Assembly (NCBI GenBank): GCA_900541505.1
Contig: UQKK01000043.1
Location: forward strand, 1 to 24,744
Length of the DNA stretch: 24,744 nt
Origin: an uncultured Ruminococcus sp.
GTDB taxonomy: Bacteria > Bacillota > Clostridia > Lachnospirales > Lachnospiraceae
Direction of reading: 5' to 3'
Part shown: positions 1 to 7,153 of the stretch, in pieces
Numbering within the stretch: position 1 is the stretch's first letter
How the letters are laid out: the number at the start of each line of letters is the position of its first letter
Notes under the pieces: generated by a model
Told to the model about the DNA's origin: nothing
Seen by the model: only the letters and a program-made list of their open reading frames with translations
The model's database searches: none
Position numbers and translations under genes: made by a program

Positions 1-7
1 CGTTTCT

Positions 8-50
8 CTGTTGAGAAACTCCAACGTACTCAACAGGGTCTATCCGACCC
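8..50. other. two adjacent short hairpins at the left edge
   Basis: CTGTTGAG at 8-15 is perfectly complementary to CTCAACAG at 29-36, with a 13-base loop. It is followed directly by GGGTC-TATCC-GACCC at 36-50. No gene is visible around them. They lie just past the epimerase terminator and may belong to the leader or tail of a gene outside the window. Their role is unknown. Confidence 0.35.
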
Positions 51-52
51 GC

Positions 53-90
53 AATAAAACCGCCCGGAAAGTTCTTCGCTTCCCGGGCGG
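53..90 (-). terminator. rho-independent terminator after the epimerase gene
   Basis: On the minus strand an 8-bp GC-rich stem (CCGCCCGG pairing with CCGGGCGG, 60-67 and 83-90) is followed by a UUUUAUU run. It starts about 15 bases past the epimerase stop codon, so it is well placed to end the epimerase transcript. Confidence 0.85.
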
Positions 91-104
91 TCTGTCATCA
101 TCTC

Positions 105-974
105 TCACGCCACCACAATCGCATATTCTTTTTCGAACGTCTCTCCGCCTTCTACCTTATTGATTCCCGGCTTTTGGGAGACATCTTTGTCAAACCCTTT
201 ATCGTCGCACCGTCCCGCCCAGGGTTCCAGACACATAAAGGGCGAGCCTTTCACCGACCAGATTCCGAAATTCGGGAAGCCTTTGCACTCCACTCCGGCA
301 AACGGGGTGCCATCTGCATGGCAGAGCCACGCTTCCTCAATCTGACCGCCGTCAAAAATCATGGTGTCCAGTTCAAATAATTCATCGGAAATCTTGCAGC
401 ATCCATCCTTAAGGCTGAGTGTTCTGCCTGAATCCGGCAGTGCTGCCCCGGTCTGCAAGTCCACACCGATGTACTCCAGCTTTTCCTTTCCCGGAAATTT
501 CAGGAGATATGTATCCCGCGCCTCGCCGTTCTGGGCGCACCAGAAAGCGGGATGTCCTCCAATAGTGAAGTACATGGGGATATCGGCGGGATTTCTGACC
601 TCCCAGCGGACCCGGAGCCGGTTCTTCTCCAATTGATATGTGATGTACAACTCGAAATCAAAGGGATAGACTTCCTTTGTCTCCTCGGAAGAGCGAAGGA
701 GATAGACCGCCTCACTCTTTCCTTCTTTGATGCGGATAAAATCACTGTCTCTGGCAAAACCGTGCTGGGATGACGGGTATTTTACACCATCATAGAATAC
801 TTCATGGTTCCATGTCTTCCCGACATTGGGGAAGAGGATTGGAGAATGGCGCTTCCAAAATTTCGGGTCGCCGTTCCACAGAACCTCCCGGGCTTTCTTT
901 TTGTCGTATATACGGACAACTTCTGCCCCTCTCTCTGCGATTTCCACACACAGTCTCTCATTTTCCAATATCAT
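105..974 (-). CDS. aldose 1-epimerase family protein (LacX/YeaD-like)
   Basis: A 289-residue cytoplasmic protein with the galactose-mutarotase beta-sandwich signature. Such enzymes interconvert the alpha and beta anomers of an aldose or sugar phosphate. The visible family motifs are QHGFARDSDF (His71), GGHPAF (His141) and CLEPWAG (Glu250). His71, His141 and Glu250 correspond to the two histidines and the glutamate used in catalysis in this fold. The motif spelling is closest to the LacX subgroup, whose sugar substrate is often unknown. The start has a strong GGAGGTG ribosome site. It lies 71 bases after the trigger-factor-like gene on the same strand and is closed by a terminator, so the two may share a transcript. 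The specific sugar cannot be named from sequence. Confidence 0.88.
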   Translation of the reverse strand: MILENERLCVEIAERGAEVVRIYDKKKAREVLWNGDPKFWKRHSPILFPNVGKTWNHEVFYDGVKYPSSQHGFARDSDFIRIKEGKSEAVYLLRSSEETKEVYPFDFELYITYQLEKNRLRVRWEVRNPADIPMYFTIGGHPAFWCAQNGEARDTYLLKFPGKEKLEYIGVDLQTGAALPDSGRTLSLKDGCCKISDELFELDTMIFDGGQIEEAWLCHADGTPFAGVECKGFPNFGIWSVKGSPFMCLEPWAGRCDDKGFDKDVSQKPGINKVEGGETFEKEYAIVVA

Positions 975-1045
975 AGCCGCACCTCCATATCACATCTTCG
1001 GATTACATGGCGGATTTATCTGCCATACTGTTTTTCAAAAATCTG

Positions 1046-2122
1046 CTATTCTGCGGTATCCGAGCTTTCTACCTGAATACAATTATCTGCCAGGTATTCC
1101 TCTACTTTCTCAACGAGTACCATGAGTTTGAGGTCTTCTTCCCCATACTGCTCTATAAATGCATCCACGTCCGCTGCCCCTGCTTCCTCGTCATATTTTT
1201 CGATTTCTTTTGTATATTCTTCTTCGGACGGTTCGAGATGCTTTTTCTTTGCAAGCAGCTTCACCGCTTCATTTCTCTTGACTGTATTTTCCGCTATCTC
1301 TGTTGCCTGCTCATCAAACTGCTCTGCGGTCATGCCATTCATATAAGTCAGCAGGAAGTCTTCAAACTCCAGACCATAGGCATACGCAATCTGCGTATAA
1401 TAATCTGTCATCATTTGTTTCTGCTCATCTACCGCGCCTTCCGGATATTCTTTTACCTCTACATTCTCAAGGAACACTTCCATCACCGAATCCTGAAGCT
1501 CTGTATCTACTGTCCCCTGATTTTCTTCTTCCAACTGCTTCCTGATTTCTTTCTTGTATTCGTCTACCGTCTCGGATTCTTCACTGTTTTCCTTCACCCA
1601 CTCATCTGTCAGCTCCGGGGTCTTCATCTGGTAAATCTCATTCAGCACAATGTGGAAGTTCGCCACAGCGCCGGACATCTCCGGGTTTGTATAGGGGTCC
1701 GGAAACTGCACTGTAATGTCAAACTCATCTCCAGTGCTGTGTCCTGCTATCTGCTCCTCAAATCCTTCATAATCACCGTTTGCCCCGATAAACAAACCAG
1801 AGCCTAATTCCAGAGTAGCGCCGGAAGCTGTACCGCCCTGAAAAGCGACTCCGTCTACTGTGCCTTCATAGTCTATATTTACCGTATCACCTTCTTTTGC
1901 CGGACGGTCTGTGATGACCTCCTTGGTCGCTGCCAACTCCAGATTACTGTCAATCACACTTTGGATTCTCGTCTCTGTCACTTCGCTGGTCTCCACATAA
2001 GGAACTTCCAAATCCTTGTACTGCTTAATCGTTACATAATCGTTGGAAATCTCCCCGCTGCATCCCGCAAGGGAAATTGCCAGCAAAGCGCTTAAAATTC
2101 CTGCAACAAGTTTCTTTTTCAT
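1046..2122 (-). CDS. exported trigger-factor-like FKBP-type prolyl isomerase lipoprotein
   Basis: A 358-residue protein. An upstream in-frame ATG at 2146 exists, but AAAGGAG sits 8 bases before the ATG at 2122, and starting there gives a clean lipoprotein signal: basic N-terminus, hydrophobic core and lipobox LAGC with Cys21. An FKBP-like domain (about residues 76-162, with the NIDYEGTVDGVAF stretch) is followed by a long helical region (about 163-345) like the trigger factor C-terminal chaperone domain. The ribosome-binding N-terminal domain of true trigger factor is missing. I infer an extracytoplasmic folding factor anchored to the outer face of the membrane, comparable in role to PrsA. 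It would be a second protein beside the cytosolic trigger factor, whose gene is not in this window. Confidence 0.87.
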   Translation of the reverse strand: MKKKLVAGILSALLAISLAGCSGEISNDYVTIKQYKDLEVPYVETSEVTETRIQSVIDSNLELAATKEVITDRPAKEGDTVNIDYEGTVDGVAFQGGTASGATLELGSGLFIGANGDYEGFEEQIAGHSTGDEFDITVQFPDPYTNPEMSGAVANFHIVLNEIYQMKTPELTDEWVKENSEESETVDEYKKEIRKQLEEENQGTVDTELQDSVMEVFLENVEVKEYPEGAVDEQKQMMTDYYTQIAYAYGLEFEDFLLTYMNGMTAEQFDEQATEIAENTVKRNEAVKLLAKKKHLEPSEEEYTKEIEKYDEEAGAADVDAFIEQYGEEDLKLMVLVEKVEEYLADNCIQVESSDTAE

Positions 2123-2143
2123 TTTTGATACTTCTCCTTTATC

Positions 2144-2230
2144 CATTTCCTATATTTGTATCACATCTTTGCCCTGCCTGCGGCACGGACAGAAAACTAC
2201 TGACTACATTTCCTAATATTTATATCACAT
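2144..2230 (-). repeat. direct repeat in the leader of the trigger-factor-like gene
   Basis: Two near-identical 23/24-base copies lie at 2144-2166 and 2207-2230, 63 bases apart start to start. They differ by one base change and one indel and share the minus-strand core ATGTGATA followed by an AT-rich run. The TATCACAT core (plus strand) recurs a third time at 988-995, just before the epimerase ribosome site. It may be a duplicated regulatory site or the remains of a duplicated leader. Confidence 0.6.
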
Positions 2231-2247
2231 TTCCACTGTTCTGAAAA
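2219..2247 (-). promoter_or_regulatory. candidate sigma-A promoter for the trigger-factor-like gene
   Basis: On the minus strand a -35-like TTTTCA (2247-2242) and a -10-like TATAAA (2224-2219) are separated by 17 bases. The -10 falls inside the right-hand repeat copy. The -35 is a weak match, so this is tentative. Confidence 0.4.
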
Positions 2248-2276
2248 GAGCCCTCAAAAAAACAGTCTCACTCGCT

Positions 2277-3761
2277 CTACAGCAGTGGCGACAATAGCCT
2301 TGAAAACTGCTCCTTTGTCCGTATGATAAGCCCCCTCTGGTCGTAAACCTTCCGGGTCACATGGGTACACTTTGTCATATCATTTTCAAAGGCACGCTCC
2401 AGACGCTGCACTGTCCGCTCGCTGTATATGGTAGCGTTCACTTCAAAGTTCAGCCCAAAACTGCGGATATCCATGTTCGCGGTGCCGACGCACGCTACCA
2501 TGCCATCCACACTGAGTGTCTTGGCGTGGAGAAAACCGTTGTTGTAAACATAGCACTTGGCGCCCGCTGCCACCATATCTCCCAGATAGGAGTAGGTCGC
2601 CCAGTATACGAAGGGATGGTCCGGCTTGCACGGCACCATGATGCGCACGTCTATCCCGGAACGGCTGGCAATCTTCAGCGCATCCAGAATGGAATCATCC
2701 GGTATGAAATAGGGTGTCTGTATATAGACATGGTCCTTCGCGCTGTGAATCAGCCGCAGGTAATTGTCGTGAATGGTCTTTGTCTGGGAGTCAGGTCCGC
2801 TGGAGATAATCTGTACCGGGTCCCGACCGTGCCTCACGTAATTGGGTATCTCAAAGAGCCTGTCCTCCAGGAACAGATTTTCCTTCGCCGCGTAATTCCA
2901 GTCCAGCACAAAACGCACTGCCAGAGACGTCACTGCCGCCCCCTCTATGCACAGATGGGTATCCCGCCAGTAGCCGAATTTTTTCGTATCCAGCCCCAGG
3001 TACTCCCGCCCGATATTGAATCCGCCGACAAAGCCAATCCTGCCGTCGATAACCACGATTTTCCTGTGGTTTCTATAGTTCACACGGAGCTGAAGCTGTC
3101 CTAACAATGCCGGGAAAAATTCCGCCACCTGGATTCCCTCTTTTTCCAGACGTTCCCAGTCCTTGTTATGCATGGTACGGCACCCCATACTGTCAAAGAG
3201 CACACGGACTTCCACGCCCTCCCGCGCTTTCTGTATCAACACTTTCTCGATTGCCTGCCACAGCTCATCATTTCTTATAATATAGTACTGCAAATGGATA
3301 TAGCGCTTTGCCCGGCTCATTTCTTCCATGAGAGCCTGAAATTTTTCTTTACCGTCTGTATAGATGCGCACGTCATTATTATCTGTCAGCACCGCCTCGC
3401 CTGCCTCCAGGTTATAAAGAATTAAATCCTTGAAGCGTGCCATCTCAGGGTTTGCCAGCCGCAGCTTTTTCCGGTATATCGTCTCTTCCTGGCGCCTTAC
3501 CGCGTATTTCAGCTCGCCCTCTATCTCTTTTGCCTTGAACATCCTGCTTTTGTGAAAATCCTGTCCGATTATCAGATATAAGAGAAATCCCAGAATCGGG
3601 ATGAAATAAAGCAAGAGAAGCCATGTCCACACTGTCTGCGGGGACCGTCTCTGAAAGAAAACAATAACCAGCGACAGCAGTATATTGATGACGACCAGGT
3701 TGTCCATGATAAACTCGTAAACCGTCACCAGTGTGTTCCATATTGTTTCTGCCATTGCCAT
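2277..3761 (-). CDS. cls: cardiolipin synthase (phospholipase D superfamily)
   Basis: A 494-residue membrane enzyme that condenses two phosphatidylglycerol molecules into cardiolipin and glycerol. Counting from the ATG at 3761, two N-terminal membrane spans (about residues 18-35 and 43-66) precede two phospholipase D domains. Each carries a complete HxKxxxxD motif: His232, Lys234, Asp239 and His412, Lys414, Asp419. The length matches bacterial ClsA-type enzymes. The frame stays open to 3830, but the only good ribosome site (AAAGGAG, about 12 bases away) serves 3761 or the ATG two codons later. The gene stands alone on the minus strand, divergent from the small membrane protein at 3952. No terminator was recognised downstream. 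Confidence 0.95.
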   Translation of the reverse strand: MAMAETIWNTLVTVYEFIMDNLVVINILLSLVIVFFQRRSPQTVWTWLLLLYFIPILGFLLYLIIGQDFHKSRMFKAKEIEGELKYAVRRQEETIYRKKLRLANPEMARFKDLILYNLEAGEAVLTDNNDVRIYTDGKEKFQALMEEMSRAKRYIHLQYYIIRNDELWQAIEKVLIQKAREGVEVRVLFDSMGCRTMHNKDWERLEKEGIQVAEFFPALLGQLQLRVNYRNHRKIVVIDGRIGFVGGFNIGREYLGLDTKKFGYWRDTHLCIEGAAVTSLAVRFVLDWNYAAKENLFLEDRLFEIPNYVRHGRDPVQIISSGPDSQTKTIHDNYLRLIHSAKDHVYIQTPYFIPDDSILDALKIASRSGIDVRIMVPCKPDHPFVYWATYSYLGDMVAAGAKCYVYNNGFLHAKTLSVDGMVACVGTANMDIRSFGLNFEVNATIYSERTVQRLERAFENDMTKCTHVTRKVYDQRGLIIRTKEQFSRLLSPLL

Positions 3762-3836
3762 AATAAATAAAAACTCCTTTTCTCTGCACATTCCATATTC
3801 CCGCCCGTCTTGGAGGGGAAAGCAAGTCACATAAAC

Positions 3837-3865
3837 AGTATACTCGTTTTACACAGGAAAAGTAA
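3837..3865 (-). promoter_or_regulatory. candidate promoter for the cardiolipin synthase gene
   Basis: On the minus strand TTACTT (3865-3860), a 17-base spacer and TATACT (3842-3837) fit a sigma-A promoter. It lies just to the left of the divergent promoter at 3885-3913, so a shared regulator is possible. Confidence 0.42.
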
Positions 3866-3884
3866 CCCCAAAATCTCAAATTAC

Positions 3885-3913
3885 TTGCACTTGTCCTCAA
3901 ACAATGATACAAT
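3885..3913 (+). promoter_or_regulatory. sigma-A promoter for the small membrane protein
   Basis: TTGCAC (3885-3890), exactly 17 bases, then TACAAT (3908-3913). This is a good match to the housekeeping consensus, about 38 bases before the GTG start of the gene it would serve. Confidence 0.75.
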
Positions 3914-3951
3914 ACTACTTGCGACAAAGAGTGATTTAGGAGGATTCTATC

Positions 3952-4392
3952 GTGAAAAAACCATTGATAATAATGCTTGTGATTCTTGCTATTTTAATCA
4001 TCGCAGTCATTGTTTTATACATTATGGGAAAGAGGGCTGAGAAGAAACAGGCGGCACAGAAGGAACAGATGGATGCCATGGCTCAGACATTGAGCATCCT
4101 GGTCATCGATAAGGCGAAGATGCGGCTTCGAGATGCCGGTTTTCCTTCCGCTGTGCTGGAGAATACGCCCAAGTATCTGCGCCGGACAAAAGTTCCTGTT
4201 GTCAAGGCTAAGATTGGTCCCAAGATTATGACATTGATGTGTGATGCGCAGGTTTATCCGCTCATTCCTGTGAAGAAGGAAGTAAAGGCAGTCATCAGCG
4301 GCATTTACATAACCGGAGTCAAGGGTGTGCGCGGTTCTCTTGAGACACCGCAGAAGAAAAAAGGGTTCTTCGCACGGCTGAGAGGGAAATAA
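3952..4392 (+). CDS. small single-span membrane protein of unknown function
   Basis: A 146-residue protein starting at GTG, placed by AGGAGG eight to nine bases upstream and a good promoter at 3885. Residues about 4-25 form one strongly hydrophobic span. A short basic and Gln-rich stretch follows, then a mixed alpha/beta region (about 45-130) containing VVKAKIGPKIMTLMCD, and a Lys/Arg-rich tail. There is no signal cleavage site, so the likely topology is an N-terminal anchor with the basic domain in the cytoplasm. I do not recognise the family. It is monocistronic, divergent from cardiolipin synthase and closed by the bidirectional terminator at 4424. The basic tail could contact acidic lipids or nucleic acid, but that is only a guess. 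Confidence 0.75.
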   Translation: MKKPLIIMLVILAILIIAVIVLYIMGKRAEKKQAAQKEQMDAMAQTLSILVIDKAKMRLRDAGFPSAVLENTPKYLRRTKVPVVKAKIGPKIMTLMCDAQVYPLIPVKKEVKAVISGIYITGVKGVRGSLETPQKKKGFFARLRGK

Positions 4393-4423
4393 AGATTAAT
4401 AGTATATAAAAAATATATTATTA

Positions 4424-4488
4424 AAAAAGGCGCGAGGTCTGGAAGAGGCAACTAATGCTTGCTCTTTTCTCAGGCTTCGCGCCTTTTT
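4424..4488. terminator. bidirectional terminator between convergent genes
   Basis: AAAAAGGCGCGA (4424-4435) pairs perfectly with TCGCGCCTTTTT (4477-4488), so either strand gives a GC stem flanked by A and U runs. The 41-base loop carries a smaller hairpin (AAGAGGCAA against TTGCTCTT, one bulge). It ends both the plus-strand gene at 3952 and the minus-strand ABC operon. Confidence 0.85.
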
Positions 4489-4493
4489 CTAAA

Positions 4494-5273
4494 TCATCCC
4501 ATTACTTCCTTGTCAATCACCTTCCAGTATAGTATGTGTTTCTCTAAAAATTCTGATATCAAATACAGAAACAGACCAATAGCGCTCAGCAGGATAACAG
4601 CATTCAGAATCAGTTTTATATCGAAAGTCTCTCTGCCCAGATTTAACAAATATCCTAATCCCGCTTTTGCTCCAATCATCTCGCCAATCACCGCTCCTGT
4701 CATAGCCTGTGTCAATGCCAGTTTAATTCCTGATAAAAGCATCTCAAGAGAATAGGGCAATTCTATTTTTACAAAACGCTGCCATGGATTTGCTTTTAAT
4801 ATTTTCATCAGGTTATAGACATTCGGGTCAATCGAACGGATTGCCGACACCTCATTTATCATGACAGGGAAGGATACAACCAGTATAACCAGGGCAGCCT
4901 TTGACTCAATCCCAAGTCCCATCCACAAGATAAATAATGGCGCAAGTGATATTTTAGGCGCCGTCTGTATAATGATAACAAAAGGCATAATCAGACGCTC
5001 TAATATTTTTATTTTCGCCATGATATATCCCAGAACCAGACCTATTACAAGACCGACGAGTGTCCCTATGAATATTTCCTGCATAGTAACCGCGATATGC
5101 GGCCAGATTGTTCCTTCTGCAAACAATTCAATGAAAGAAGAAAATAGTGCCCATGGGCTTGGAAGTACATAACTGGAAACATGAAAGATTTTAATATATG
5201 CTTCCCAAATAATGATAAATATCGGAAAGACTATGGTCGGAAGGATGATTTTCCTATTTTTTCTATAAAACAT
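4494..5273 (-). CDS. ABC transporter permease 2 (SsuC/TauC-type, NitT/TauT family)
   Basis: A 259-residue inner-membrane permease with about six hydrophobic spans and the BPD_transp_1 fold. The ATPase-contact loop is around residues 160-185 (SIDPNVYNLMKILKANPW and following). The stretch QTAPKISLAPLFILWMGLG is typical of the sulfonate, nitrate, thiamin-precursor and riboflavin importer group. It is the last gene of the minus-strand operon, 12 bases after the binding-protein gene, and ends 6 bases before the bidirectional terminator. It clearly differs in sequence from the operon's other permease (7154-7936), so the membrane channel is probably a heterodimer. The substrate cannot be read from the permease. 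Confidence 0.92.
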   Translation of the reverse strand: MFYRKNRKIILPTIVFPIFIIIWEAYIKIFHVSSYVLPSPWALFSSFIELFAEGTIWPHIAVTMQEIFIGTLVGLVIGLVLGYIMAKIKILERLIMPFVIIIQTAPKISLAPLFILWMGLGIESKAALVILVVSFPVMINEVSAIRSIDPNVYNLMKILKANPWQRFVKIELPYSLEMLLSGIKLALTQAMTGAVIGEMIGAKAGLGYLLNLGRETFDIKLILNAVILLSAIGLFLYLISEFLEKHILYWKVIDKEVMG

Positions 5274-5285
5274 TACCTTTTCTCC

Positions 5286-6344
5286 TTATTCTCCAGGCGT
5301 ATATAAAATTTCTTCTGCCTTGAACCCTTCTTCGATAATCCCATACTTCGCAGAATCATCAATCAGCGCCTGCCATTTTTCTGGGTCGGATGCGCCAATC
5401 CCGTGTTCTTTTGTATACTCACTCTGCCATAATGTAGGAATAAACACTTCATTTATGATTTGTACTGCCACATCTCTTTTCTCTGTTTCAAAAGTCTGCG
5501 CATGGTTCTCTATAGAAAAGTCCACTGACTCTTCAACATTTCCGTCTATCACATATTCAATTCCTTTTGTGAGAGCCTTTGTAAATCCCTGTACTACTTC
5601 AGGTTCTTCACTAACAAGCTCATCACCTGCTATCACGATATTTCCAAACGAAGGCAAAAACTGGTCGCATGGAATTTCTTCCGCTTCATATCCCGCACTA
5701 TTCAATTCTATCGTCCTCAATTTAGAAAATACAATGGCGTCCACCTCTCCTGCTGTCAGTGAATTTAGAATGGCTCCTGTTCCAATAACCTCAACCTTTA
5801 CATCATCCACTGTAAGACCTGATGCCTCCAGCGCTGCTTGTAATTGGAAATAATTCGCACTGCCAAGACTTGTCACTGCTACTGTTTTTCCTTTTAAATC
5901 TGCCGGTTCCTTGATGCCGGAATCCGCCCCAAAAATTATCGCGCCCAGGCCTTCCTGATAAGTCGTATGGACTACCTTAACCGGAATGCCCCTCGACTTT
6001 GCAGCCACTACAGCATCTGCATTGGGGAAGCCAAAATCTACATTTCCGCTTGCTACATTCGTTACAATATCCGCTGCCGCCGCATAGTAGAATTCAACAT
6101 TTAATCCTTCTTCTTCGAAATACCCTTTTTCCTGTGCCATATATAGCGGCGCATAGTATGGAACCGCCGCCCCGTCAATCTGAATGGAAACTGTTCTTAA
6201 TCCGTCTTTTCCCTCGTTTTCTTTTTGTTCGGTCTGGTTTGTCTGCGTGCTGCTATTTGCCGTCTGACCGCTGCACCCTGCGAGGCAAGACATCGCCACT
6301 ACTGCTCCTAATACGACTGCTGTCATTCTTTTTCTTAATTTCAT
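5286..6344 (-). CDS. ABC transporter substrate-binding lipoprotein (NMT1/THI5-like)
   Basis: A 352-residue lipoprotein with lipobox LAGC (Cys24), followed by a Ser/Thr/Gln/Asn-rich linker and an NMT1/THI5-like periplasmic-binding fold. Family marks are YYAPLYMAQEKGYFEEEGL near residue 62, SGNVDFGFPNADAV and the ADLKGKTVAVTSLGS loop that closes over the ligand. Relatives bind aminopyrimidine precursors, riboflavin, sulfonates, nitrate or pyrimidines. It would sit outside the membrane and deliver ligand to the two permeases. Its ATG overlaps the stop of the phosphorylase gene (ATGA), which suggests translational coupling and a shared pathway. There is no thiamin gene or recognisable TPP riboswitch nearby, so a thiamin-precursor role is not supported. 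Confidence 0.92.
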   Translation of the reverse strand: MKLRKRMTAVVLGAVVAMSCLAGCSGQTANSSTQTNQTEQKENEGKDGLRTVSIQIDGAAVPYYAPLYMAQEKGYFEEEGLNVEFYYAAAADIVTNVASGNVDFGFPNADAVVAAKSRGIPVKVVHTTYQEGLGAIIFGADSGIKEPADLKGKTVAVTSLGSANYFQLQAALEASGLTVDDVKVEVIGTGAILNSLTAGEVDAIVFSKLRTIELNSAGYEAEEIPCDQFLPSFGNIVIAGDELVSEEPEVVQGFTKALTKGIEYVIDGNVEESVDFSIENHAQTFETEKRDVAVQIINEVFIPTLWQSEYTKEHGIGASDPEKWQALIDDSAKYGIIEEGFKAEEILYTPGE

Positions 6345-7141
6345 GTTTCTTTTCCTCCTTTTATGTATCGTTTATTTAATTTCCAGGCTCCTTCAAGAGC
6401 AAGCTTACACATTTTTCTCTGTGATGCCACATGGTCTACCTCCCATTTATCTGTAATCCGGTTACAGTGTACGGAACAGATACTCCCTGCATATATATTT
6501 TGTAAAGAAGACATCGTATATATCGTCTCCGCTTCCATTTCTAAATTTACCAGATTTAGTTTTTGATATTTATCTAATTCAGAAGCTTCATCATATTCCT
6601 TTTCATAAGGGAGCGCCCTGCCCTGCCCATGGTAAAAAGATGCAATAGAAGCACAAATACCCGTATAATACGGTACATGATTTTCCTTACAGACCTCTAT
6701 CAGAGATTCTACAACTTCAAAGGAGGCTGCCGCCGGATATTCCAGAGGTGCATAAAAAGTTGATGTTCCACCGAGCCTCATTGCAGCTGTGTTGATAATC
6801 ATAGAACCAAAAGGGATTTCTTTCTTTAGTACCCCCGTTCCTCCGATACGTATAAGAGCTTTCGCACCCAGACCAATCAACTGGGCAACTGCAATCTCCG
6901 TAGATGCCGCTCCAATCCCCGTTGAACATACTGAGATTTTCATATTCTTATAGTAGCCTGTCCCTATCGTGTACTCTCTGTTTCTGCTGATAATATGAAA
7001 GTCTTCGCATAGTGTCAGGAATGTTTCTACCCTACCTGGGTCTCCCGGGAGAAGTACGACCTCTCCTATGTCTCCTTCCTTACAGAGCAGATGGGGCATT
7101 TTCCCATCTATTTTCGGTGATGATGCTGATATAAACTTCAA
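6341..7141 (-). CDS. uridine phosphorylase-like nucleoside phosphorylase
   Basis: A 266-residue cytoplasmic enzyme of the PNP/UDP family, which splits a nucleoside with phosphate into base and ribose-1-phosphate. It starts at TTG with AAGGAGG six bases upstream. Phosphate-site residues Gly33, Arg37 (LPGDPGR), Arg55 and Arg98 are present, as are the ribose-site Met202/Glu203 (EMEAE). The FYHGQGR segment keeps Phe169, Gln173 and Arg175 in the order that E. coli uridine phosphorylase uses to hold uracil (Phe162, Gln166, Arg168), which argues for a pyrimidine over a purine. The loop IRIGGTG has Gly101 where E. coli has a Thr contacting phosphate and ribose, so the substrate may differ. It sits inside an ABC importer operon between permease 1 and the binding protein. 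Confidence 0.87.
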   Translation of the reverse strand: MKFISASSPKIDGKMPHLLCKEGDIGEVVLLPGDPGRVETFLTLCEDFHIISRNREYTIGTGYYKNMKISVCSTGIGAASTEIAVAQLIGLGAKALIRIGGTGVLKKEIPFGSMIINTAAMRLGGTSTFYAPLEYPAAASFEVVESLIEVCKENHVPYYTGICASIASFYHGQGRALPYEKEYDEASELDKYQKLNLVNLEMEAETIYTMSSLQNIYAGSICSVHCNRITDKWEVDHVASQRKMCKLALEGAWKLNKRYIKGGKET

Positions 7142-7153
7142 GTTGTGCCTCCT

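Noticed and set aside
1006..1026. Hairpin ATGGCGGA-TTTA-TCTGCCAT as a terminator of the trigger-factor-like gene
   Set aside because: It pairs well only as plus-strand RNA and has no U-run on the minus strand, so it would not stop the minus-strand transcript.
1007..1807. 266-codon open frame on the plus strand
   Set aside because: It lies opposite the trigger-factor-like gene, has a Phe/Cys/His-rich translation without a family pattern and no ribosome site. It is a shadow of the minus-strand gene.
988..2230. CRP-like sites suggested by TGTGA/TCACA
   Set aside because: Only half-sites occur; no pair has the TGTGA-N6-TCACA arrangement, and CRP regulation is not expected in this lineage.
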